Source: Candidatus Parcubacteria bacterium (GTDB lineage Bacteria > Patescibacteriota > Minisyncoccia > Phycocordibacterales > UBA6065). Taken from it: a DNA stretch of 5,603 bases. Under the pieces are notes generated by a model. It did not search any database and was not told the DNA's origin. It was given only the letters and a program-made list of their open reading frames with translations. Positions 1 to 5,366 of the stretch are shown here, piece by piece. Each line of letters begins with the position of its first letter. The first letter of the stretch is position 1. The position numbers were made by a program, and so were the translations under genes. The stretch spans positions 1-5,603 of the forward strand of contig JAIFWQ010000025.1 in NCBI GenBank assembly GCA_019661795.1, given 5' to 3'.

Positions 1-778
1 TGCCGGAGTCATAGCGGGCGGAATCCTCGGAACCATAGTCGGCGCTCCTAAAGGCTCATTCAAGGGAGTTGGAAAAGACATCGGTTCGGCATTCATTAAA
101 GACGAGGGCAAGTTCAAAGCAGGAGAGGAGATAGGAAAAGACGCCGAGAAAGAATATAAAAAGGCTGCCGGCGATGCCGTAAGAGAAGCGAAAGAGAAGT
201 TTGCTGACACCGATCCGCAACTGAAGAAGCTCGGAGAAGAACAAGAGCAATTAAATAAAGACATACGGGAGAATGAAGGCAAAATCCCAGAGATCGTCAA
301 ACAGATGGCTCAAAGGAAAAAAGATTTGATCGAGGAGGAAAAGAGGCTTTCTGAAACACTGAAGAATTTCGCAGCCAATAATGCCGGAGTCATCAACAGG
401 AATGACTATGATACAAAGCTAAAGAACGTCCAGAGCGCTCTCGTGTCAGTAAAAGATGAGATAGCTAATACCGATAAAGCTATCGAAGACGGGCCTGATG
501 CGATGAAAGATGCGGAAAAAGCGAGAAAGACGAGCATCGAGAATAAGATCAAGGCGAGAAAAGATGAGGTAGCGAAGAGCGTGCTTTCTAAAGCAAAAGA
601 CAAGGGCGTCAAAGTAGAGGCTTCGGACGAAAATTGGGAAGGAATGATGAGGATCATAAAGCAGAGCGATAAGATAACCGGAGAGGAAACAGCCGCAAAA
701 TTGAACAAACTCGTCGAGGACGCTGATAAGCCGAAGGAGGCTCCGGAACCTAAGCCTGAGGGCGGTGAAAAGAAATAA
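1..778 (+). CDS. Partial membrane protein with long charged coiled-coil-like tail, 5' end outside the window
   Basis: The reading frame is open from the left edge (first full codon at base 2) to TAA at 776-778, giving 258 visible residues; an ATG at 305 is in frame but internal. The visible part starts with a Gly/Ala/Ile-rich hydrophobic stretch (about residues 1-15, AGVIAGGILGTIVG) that looks like the end of a membrane helix with Gly-zipper spacing. A highly charged Lys/Glu-rich region follows; residues about 70-125 have heptad-like spacing suggesting a coiled coil. The end is a Pro/Glu/Lys tail (about 243-258). I do not recognise the family. Only 3 bases separate it from the next gene, so the two are probably co-transcribed. 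Upstream of a PrgI-TraC-VirB4 set, the expected missing part is a polytopic VirB6/TrbL-type channel protein, and this could be its cytoplasmic C-terminus; that is inference from position. Seven of its eight Arg codons are AGA/AGG, unlike the VirB4 gene downstream. Confidence 0.8.
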   Translation, partial: AGVIAGGILGTIVGAPKGSFKGVGKDIGSAFIKDEGKFKAGEEIGKDAEKEYKKAAGDAVREAKEKFADTDPQLKKLGEEQEQLNKDIRENEGKIPEIVKQMAQRKKDLIEEEKRLSETLKNFAANNAGVINRNDYDTKLKNVQSALVSVKDEIANTDKAIEDGPDAMKDAEKARKTSIENKIKARKDEVAKSVLSKAKDKGVKVEASDENWEGMMRIIKQSDKITGEETAAKLNKLVEDADKPKEAPEPKPEGGEKK

Positions 779-781
779 ACC

Positions 782-1378
782 ATGAGAATCTCACAAGAAA
801 TCCTCCAAAATAAGCTCGCTTCTATTCCTGAAGAGATAAGGCAACAGGCCATCTCTGATGCAGTGGCGACGACCCTCTCTCAAATAGCTAAAGATCATAA
901 CCTTCACATCGATCAAGCGGGAGTGCTCGATGAAGAGACCTTGTATGTGATGCTCGGGCTTGAAAAAGCCGACGGCTTCACGGGAAAACTACGAGAGAGG
1001 CTCGGTATATCGCAGGAAATCGCGGTCGAAATCGTAAAAGACGTGAATGAAAAGGTGTTCCTCTCCATCCGCGAATCTCTCATGAAGATGCATGAGTCGG
1101 AGGAAGAGCAAACTGGAACCGAAGCGACCGCTGAAACAGAGAATCTCGGCACGAGGGAATCGATACTCGCGGAAATAGAGGATCATGCGGCGAACCTTCC
1201 GCCTCTCCCCGCATCCGGCCGCATCGCGCCGAAGCCGGCCATCGCATCGACCGCCGCCCCGGCGATTCAAGCGTCACAAGCGCCGCAACAGCCCCGACCG
1301 GAAACCCCTAAGCCAGTCGCAGAACCTCCAAAGCCAAGAGGCTACGCCATGGACCCCTATCGGGAGCCGATCGGATAG
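782..1378 (+). CDS. Conserved CPR-type hypothetical protein: helical head, Pro/Ala linker, DPYREP tail
   Basis: This 198-residue protein has three parts. Residues 1 to about 108 are predicted mostly helical, with the segments LHIDQAGVLDEE, GLEKADGFTGKL and VNEKVFLSIRESL; I recall this pattern from CPR proteins of unknown function near T4SS genes. Residues about 109-180 are an acidic then Pro/Ala-rich, probably disordered linker. The last residues, YAMDPYREPIG, form a short peptide that I also recall as a recurring ending. There is no signal peptide or membrane segment, so a cytoplasmic location is likely. The ATG at 782 lies 3 bases after the upstream stop with no Shine-Dalgarno sequence nearby, which fits translational coupling. 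A reasonable guess is an adaptor whose tail docks on a partner of the secretion machine, but function is unknown. Base composition becomes GC-rich in the linker half. Confidence 0.85.
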   Translation: MRISQEILQNKLASIPEEIRQQAISDAVATTLSQIAKDHNLHIDQAGVLDEETLYVMLGLEKADGFTGKLRERLGISQEIAVEIVKDVNEKVFLSIRESLMKMHESEEEQTGTEATAETENLGTRESILAEIEDHAANLPPLPASGRIAPKPAIASTAAPAIQASQAPQQPRPETPKPVAEPPKPRGYAMDPYREPIG

Positions 1379-1407
1379 AACCGCGCCATCGCGCGCCCAG
1401 AATGCGC

Positions 1408-1413
1408 TATAAT
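1408..1413 (+). promoter_or_regulatory. Candidate -10 box (TATAAT) for the prgI-traC-virB4 set
   Basis: A consensus TATAAT sits in the 49-base gap before the PrgI gene. Its last base is 14 bases before the ATG at 1428, so a start site about 7 bases downstream would leave a 5' leader of roughly 8 bases. No -35 hexamer is seen at the usual distance and no Shine-Dalgarno sequence precedes the ATG. The box is flanked by copies of ATGCGC at 1402 and 1414, with a third at 1428. It fits a transcription unit starting here, although read-through from the upstream genes is also possible, as no convincing terminator follows 1378. Confidence 0.55.
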
Positions 1414-1427
1414 ATGCGCGTACGAAC

Positions 1428-1865
1428 ATGCGCTTTCAAGTCCCTCAATTCATCGAAGTCGAAGACAAGATCTTCGGACCGCTCACCATCAAGCAATTCA
1501 TCTACCTCCTCGGCGGAGCGGGGCTGTCTTTCCTCATCTATAGCCTCATCGGCAACATATTCATAAGCGCGATCCTCATCGTGCCCGTCATGGGCTTCGC
1601 TCTCGCCCTGGCGTTCTATAAAATAAACAGCAAGCCGTTCATAAACGTCGTCGAAGCGGCGTTCGGCTATTATTTCGGCGGCAAGCTCTATATCTGGAAG
1701 AAGACCGACAAGCCGATCGTCTCGAAAGGCCAGTCTGCGCCGGCCGCGTCCGAATTCTATGTGCCGAAACTCTCCGATTCCAAGCTGAAGGACCTCACCT
1801 GGTCGCTCGACATCAAACAGAGCGCCAATCCCGCCCAAAACCAGAAAGGAAGGAGCAATTTCTAG
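1428..1865 (+). CDS. prgI: PrgI family protein (VirB3-like T4SS inner-membrane component)
   Basis: This 145-residue protein matches the PrgI family layout. A short N-terminus beginning RFQVPQFIEVEDKIFGPLT leads into two adjacent membrane helices (about residues 24-41 and 44-64), then a basic segment with the family-like pattern around KPFINVVEA, Y88 and W90 (LYIWKK). A polar tail of about 50 residues, longer than the core needs, follows. PrgI proteins take the place of VirB3 in conjugation systems of Gram-positive type and work with VirB4 at the cytoplasmic membrane. The TraC-like and VirB4 genes directly downstream support this role. The start is the first in-frame ATG after the TATAAT box. 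The stop TAG is 15 bases before the next ATG. What the machine transports is not shown by this gene. Confidence 0.88.
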   Translation: MRFQVPQFIEVEDKIFGPLTIKQFIYLLGGAGLSFLIYSLIGNIFISAILIVPVMGFALALAFYKINSKPFINVVEAAFGYYFGGKLYIWKKTDKPIVSKGQSAPAASEFYVPKLSDSKLKDLTWSLDIKQSANPAQNQKGRSNF

Positions 1866-1874
1866 TGATATACT
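1866..1874 (+). promoter_or_regulatory. Candidate extended -10 (TGATATACT), predicts leaderless traC-like mRNA
   Basis: TGA-TATACT fits the extended -10 form (TGn followed by a -10 hexamer) and fills most of the 15-base gap after the PrgI stop. The hexamer ends 6 bases before the ATG at 1881, so transcription starting about 7 bases downstream would begin at or next to the A of ATG. The same spacing occurs at 4353-4361. No -35 box is apparent. A GGAAGGAG tract lies about 26 bases before the ATG, too far for a normal ribosome binding site. It could act as an internal promoter in addition to the one before prgI. Confidence 0.45.
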
Positions 1875-1880
1875 TATCGA

Positions 1881-2516
1881 ATGGCCGTAAACGCTAAGAC
1901 AACCCAGGACTTCGTTCCGATCAAAGAGATCCGCCAGGGGGTCATCGTGCTCAAAGACGATTCGTACCGGGCCGTGGTCATGGCGTCGTCCTTGAATTTC
2001 GCCCTGAAGTCCGCCGACGAACAGCAGTCGATCATCATGCAGTTCCAGAACTTCCTCAATTCGCTCGACTTCTCCATCCAGATATTCATCCAGTCGAGGA
2101 AGCTCGATATCAGGCCGTACATAGCCCTTTTGGAGAATAGGCTCAAAGAACAGGTAAGCGACCTCCTCAAGATCCAGACCCGCGAATACATCGGATTCAT
2201 CAGGAACTTCACCGAGAATTCGAACATCATGACTAAGACGTTCTTCGTCGTCGTGCCGTATACGCCGGCGGCGCTCACCGCAGGCGGCGTGTCCGATCTC
2301 CTCGGTAAGAAAAAGACGGCGCAGGAGAGCGCGGAGAAGAAGATCGAGTCGTTCGAAGAGCACCGGAGCCAGCTCGAACAGAGGGTGGGAGTGGTGACGC
2401 AGGGCATGGTGCGCTGCGGCATCCGCACCGTCGAACTCGGCACCGAAGAGATCGTCGAGCTCTTCTACAAGATCTTCAATCCCGGGGACACCGAGAAGCC
2501 GATACCTCTTTCATAA
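1881..2516 (+). CDS. TraC-like T4SS protein (stand-alone VirB4 N-terminal-type domain)
   Basis: This 211-residue soluble protein has the pattern of the N-terminal, non-ATPase domain of TraC/VirB4 proteins. It shows FVPIKEIRQGVIVLKDDSYRAVV at residues 11-33, a polar segment SADEQQSIIMQFQNFL (44-59), and SIQIFIQSRKLD (65-76). A helical stretch, a strand TKTFFVVVPY, a charged Lys/Glu-rich helix region (about 148-175) and a short C-terminal helix follow. No Walker A or B motif is present, so it is not itself an ATPase. It ends 4 bases before the VirB4 gene. Its 211 residues plus the 599 of VirB4 give 810, close to a usual single-chain VirB4/TraC length (roughly 800-870), so it probably supplies the N-terminal domain in trans and binds VirB4 and PrgI at the membrane; this is inference. 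An in-frame TGA at 1866 rules out a longer start. Confidence 0.8.
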   Translation: MAVNAKTTQDFVPIKEIRQGVIVLKDDSYRAVVMASSLNFALKSADEQQSIIMQFQNFLNSLDFSIQIFIQSRKLDIRPYIALLENRLKEQVSDLLKIQTREYIGFIRNFTENSNIMTKTFFVVVPYTPAALTAGGVSDLLGKKKTAQESAEKKIESFEEHRSQLEQRVGVVTQGMVRCGIRTVELGTEEIVELFYKIFNPGDTEKPIPLS

Positions 2517-2520
2517 TCAT

Positions 2521-4320
2521 ATGGGAATATTCGATTTTCTAAAGAAGAAAGACAAGGTCCAGATCGCGCCGATCCTGCCTGCAGAGATCTACGAGGCGGG
2601 CGTGCTCGAATTGAAGGACGTCATCGCGCCGTCGGCGTTGAAAGTGTCCCCGCGCGAGCTGAACCTCGGCGACAAGATCGTCCGAAGCTTCTTCGTCATA
2701 TCGTATCCGCGCTTCCTTTCGGAGAGCTGGTTCGCTCCGATCATCAACCTCGACAAGGTATTCAACATATCGATCTTCATCCACCCGGTCGAGACGGCGA
2801 AAGTGCTCCGCCAGTTCCAGAAGAAGGTCGCCGAAGTGCAGAGCCAGATATCCATACGAGAACAAAAGGGCCTCGTCCGCGATCCGATGCTCGACACGGC
2901 GTATCAGGACCTCGAGTCCCTGCGCGACCAGCTCCAGCAGGCCCAGGAAAAGCTCTTCGACGTAGGCGTCTACATATCGATCTACGGCGATTCCGAGCAG
3001 GAGCTCGATAAAACCGAATCCGAGATCAAGTCCATTCTCGAATCGAAGCTCGTCTATGTGAAGCCGGCCCTTTTCCAGCAGGAGCAGGGATACAGGAGCA
3101 ACTTGCCGACGGCTTCCGACGAGCTTTTGGTCCATTCAAAGCTCAATTCATCGCCTCTTTCTTCGCTTTTCCCGTTCATATCGTTCGACCTCACCTCCGA
3201 CAAAGGCATCCTATACGGCATAAACCGTCACAATTCGTCTCTCGTGCTCTTCGACCGATTCTCTCTCGAGAACTACAATTCGATCACTTTCGCGAAATCC
3301 GGCGCCGGAAAATCCTATGCGACCAAGCTCGAGATCCTGCGCACGCTCATGTTCGACACGGACGTCATCGTCATCGACCCTGAAAGGGAATACGAATATC
3401 TGGCCGAGGCGACGGGCGGAAAATATTTCAATATCTCCCTCAATTCCGAGCATCACATCAATCCGTTCGACCTGCCCGTGCCGCGCGAAGACGAATCGGG
3501 CGCGGACGTCCTGCGATCGAACATCATCAATCTCGTCGGCCTCTTCAGGATCATGATGGGCGGGCTCACGCCGGAAGAGGACGCGATCATAGACAAGGCG
3601 ATCACCGAAACGTACGCCCTGAAAGACATCACTCCTGATACGGATTTCAGCCACACCGAGCCGCCGCTCCTTTCCGATTTCGAGCTCGTGCTCGCGGGCA
3701 TGGAGGGAGGCGAATCTCTCGTCCAGCGCCTGACGAAATACACCAAAGGCACGTGGTCTGGCTTCATAAACAAGCCGACGAACGTGGACATCGGCGCCAA
3801 ATTCATCGTGTTCTCGCTGCGCGACATGGAAGAAGAGCTCAAGCCGGTCGCCATGTACATCGTCACCCATTACATCTGGAACGCGATCAGAAAGAATCTG
3901 AAAAAGCGCCTCCTCGTCATCGACGAGGCGTGGTGGATGATGAAATCGGAGGACACCGCGTCGTTCCTCCTCGGCCTCGCGAAAAGGGGACGAAAATATT
4001 ATCTCGGCGTGGCGACCATCACCCAGGACGTGGATGACTTCCTGAAATCCCCGTACGGCCTGCCGATCATCACCAACTCATCGATACAGGTTCTCCTGAA
4101 ACAATCTCCGTCGTCGATCGACCGCCTCCAGCAGGTGTTCAATCTCACCGACGAGGAAAAATACCTTCTTCTCGAATCTGACGTGGGCGAAGGCATATTC
4201 TTCGTCGGCCTCAAGCACGTGGCCATAAAGATCATCGCATCGTACACCGAAGACCAGATCATCACATCGGATCCGTCGCAGATACTGGCGATAAAGGAAG
4301 CGAAAAAGAGCCTCCAGTAG
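2521..4320 (+). CDS. virB4: VirB4 family type IV secretion ATPase
   Basis: This 599-residue ATPase powers T4SS assembly and substrate transfer at the cytoplasmic membrane. The N-terminal part (about 1-235) holds the SFFVISYPR strand region and a long helical insertion rich in Gln/Glu (about 93-145), usual in VirB4. The ATPase core has Walker A AKSGAGKS (258-265, K264), the conserved VIDPEREY (284-291) and HINPFDLP (312-319) motifs, Walker B LLVIDEAW (464-471, D468/E469), the RGRKYYLG segment (489-496) and a TITQDVDDF motif (499-507, Q502). The first Walker A glycine is alanine; the essential GxGKS core is intact. The ATG follows the TraC-like stop by 4 bases without a Shine-Dalgarno sequence, suggesting coupling. 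A strong terminator lies directly after the stop. VirD4-type coupling proteins share the P-loop fold, but the motif set and the PrgI/TraC neighbours favour VirB4. Confidence 0.93.
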   Translation: MGIFDFLKKKDKVQIAPILPAEIYEAGVLELKDVIAPSALKVSPRELNLGDKIVRSFFVISYPRFLSESWFAPIINLDKVFNISIFIHPVETAKVLRQFQKKVAEVQSQISIREQKGLVRDPMLDTAYQDLESLRDQLQQAQEKLFDVGVYISIYGDSEQELDKTESEIKSILESKLVYVKPALFQQEQGYRSNLPTASDELLVHSKLNSSPLSSLFPFISFDLTSDKGILYGINRHNSSLVLFDRFSLENYNSITFAKSGAGKSYATKLEILRTLMFDTDVIVIDPEREYEYLAEATGGKYFNISLNSEHHINPFDLPVPREDESGADVLRSNIINLVGLFRIMMGGLTPEEDAIIDKAITETYALKDITPDTDFSHTEPPLLSDFELVLAGMEGGESLVQRLTKYTKGTWSGFINKPTNVDIGAKFIVFSLRDMEEELKPVAMYIVTHYIWNAIRKNLKKRLLVIDEAWWMMKSEDTASFLLGLAKRGRKYYLGVATITQDVDDFLKSPYGLPIITNSSIQVLLKQSPSSIDRLQQVFNLTDEEKYLLLESDVGEGIFFVGLKHVAIKIIASYTEDQIITSDPSQILAIKEAKKSLQ

Positions 4321-4347
4321 AGACCGCCCTCCACAGGGCGGTTTTCT
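4321..4347 (+). terminator. Intrinsic terminator after virB4
   Basis: ACCGCCCT (4323-4330), loop CCAC, and AGGGCGGT (4335-4342) form a perfect 8-bp GC-rich stem, extendable by a G-T and an A-T pair. TTTTCT (4342-4347) follows. It begins one base after the VirB4 stop and should end the motor-gene transcript, separating it from the surface-protein genes. Confidence 0.85.
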
Positions 4348-4352
4348 CATTG

Positions 4353-4361
4353 TGATACAAT
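4353..4361 (+). promoter_or_regulatory. Extended -10 promoter (TGATACAAT), predicts leaderless mRNA for the Ig-like gene
   Basis: TGA-TACAAT is a good extended -10 placed directly after the terminator, so the downstream gene needs its own promoter. The hexamer ends 6 bases before the ATG at 4368, predicting a start site at the A of ATG. No -35 box and no Shine-Dalgarno sequence are seen. Layout and spacing match 1866-1874 exactly, including a G just before the TGATA. Confidence 0.65.
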
Positions 4362-4367
4362 ATTTGC

Positions 4368-5366
4368 ATGTCGCGTTCGCTTAAAAGCACCTTTTTTCTC
4401 CTCATTCTCTCACTTTCCGTCTTTCATATCGCCCATGCCCAAGGCATACCGGGCGTAGGATCGCCGCTCGCGCTTTTGCTCAATCCTTTGAACCCTCAAC
4501 CGGGCGAAACGGTGTCCATGAGCCTGCAAAGCTTCAGCATCAGCCTCGATCAGGCATATATAACGTGGATCGTCGACGGCAAAGTCGTCGCGAAAGGCAC
4601 CGGAACCAAGACCGCGAGCGCCGTCGCGGGCGGCCTCGGTTCGATCAAGCGCGTCGAAGCCCGCGTTTCGTCCCCCGGAAACGGCGATTTCTCCGAGACC
4701 GCGTCCATCCGGCCGGCCCGGCTGTCTCTTTTATGGCAGGCGGCGACGTATGCGCCTCCGTTCTATAAAGGCAAAGCTCTCGAATCGTTCGGCGCCGCGT
4801 ACAAGATCGTCGCCATGCCGGAGATCTACGGAACGAGCGGCCGAAAGATCGATCCGCACGCTCTCGTCTATACATGGAAGAAGAATGACGCCGTCCAGGC
4901 GGACGCTTCAGGGTACGGAAAAAGCTCGTTCATATCTTCCCAGAGCGGATTCGTCCGCCAAGGGGAAGATATCTCTGTCGATGTGACGTCGCCAGCGGAC
5001 GATTTCACCGTATCGGCGCATATCGCCATGACGCCGATCGTTCCGGAGATCCATATATATGAGAAGAGTCCGCTCTACGGCACGATCTATGGGAACGAGA
5101 TCTCCGATCGATTCGATTTAAGGAACGAAGAGATAACCCTTTCAGCCGAACCTTATTTCTTTTCGGCGAACGGAAAATTAAGCTCCGTCCTTGGATATAT
5201 GTGGACGGTCAACGGCCTCTCGGTCGCCGATCCGGGAAGCAAGGATTCTTTGACCCTCCGCAAAACGGCAGGGAGCAGGGGATCTTCGGACGTGGAGCTT
5301 TCGATCAGCAATTCAGCAAGGCTCCTTCAGGGCGCGAATAAGGAGATCATCATCCGATATGAATAA
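4368..5366 (+). CDS. Secreted protein with three Ig-like modules, T4SS-associated
   Basis: This 332-residue protein starts with a clear signal peptide: basic MSRSLKS, a hydrophobic core, and a likely cut after AHA (residue 24). The mature part looks all-beta. Three tryptophans sit in similar strand motifs, ITWIVDGK (W67), YTWKKND (W170) and YMWTVNG (W279), spaced 103 and 109 residues apart, which suggests three Ig-like beta-sandwich modules. The first is preceded by PLNPQPGETVSM, typical of the first strand of such folds. There is no C-terminal membrane helix, LPXTG signal or lipobox Cys, so it is free or held by protein contacts. It lies between VirB4 and the pilin gene and has its own promoter, and its last 8 bases overlap the pilin gene. 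A role as an adhesin, filament cap or minor subunit is inference; no known family was identified with confidence, though I recall similar proteins beside CPR pilin genes. Confidence 0.85.
   Translation: MSRSLKSTFFLLILSLSVFHIAHAQGIPGVGSPLALLLNPLNPQPGETVSMSLQSFSISLDQAYITWIVDGKVVAKGTGTKTASAVAGGLGSIKRVEARVSSPGNGDFSETASIRPARLSLLWQAATYAPPFYKGKALESFGAAYKIVAMPEIYGTSGRKIDPHALVYTWKKNDAVQADASGYGKSSFISSQSGFVRQGEDISVDVTSPADDFTVSAHIAMTPIVPEIHIYEKSPLYGTIYGNEISDRFDLRNEEITLSAEPYFFSANGKLSSVLGYMWTVNGLSVADPGSKDSLTLRKTAGSRGSSDVELSISNSARLLQGANKEIIIRYE
5339..5345 (+). promoter_or_regulatory. Shine-Dalgarno-like TAAGGAG before the pilin gene
   Basis: TAAGGAG, a strong match to the 16S rRNA 3' end, lies inside the end of the Ig-like gene with 13 bases between it and the ATG at 5359. 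The spacing is long but usable. It is the only well-formed Shine-Dalgarno candidate within 15 bases of a start codon in this window, and it supports the overlapping start. Confidence 0.4.

Noticed and set aside
305..778. Starting the first gene at the ATG at 305
   Set aside because: The frame is open all the way to the left edge and encodes a membrane-helix-like stretch followed by the same charged tail, so 305 is an internal Met.
1382..1395. CGCGC-CATC-GCGCG hairpin after the second gene
   Set aside because: The stem is only 5 bp and is followed by CCCAG, not a T run, so it is not supported as a terminator; it may be chance in a GCGC-rich gap.
1865..1897. Ten-codon GTG-started frame overlapping the prgI stop and the TraC-like start, with GGAAGGAG 10 bases upstream
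   Set aside because: It could be a coupling leader peptide, but it is too short to judge, and the GGAAGGAG codes for the end of PrgI. The extended -10 explains the gap better.
1407..2363. 318-codon open frame on the minus strand
   Set aside because: It lies antisense to prgI and the TraC-like gene, which have clear family features. Its composition (many Arg, Asp, Glu, Leu) is what C-ending sense codons produce in antisense. No promoter or start signal was seen.
3211..3870. 219-codon minus-strand frame inside virB4
   Set aside because: It covers the conserved ATPase core of VirB4 and looks like a shadow of its codon use, with no recognisable domain.
1..5366. No gene in the window ends in TGA (three TAA, three TAG), hinting at a recoded TGA as in some CPR lineages
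   Set aside because: Six stops are too few, all six genes are complete at the 3' end and full length without any internal TGA, and Trp and Gly use normal codons. The standard code explains everything.
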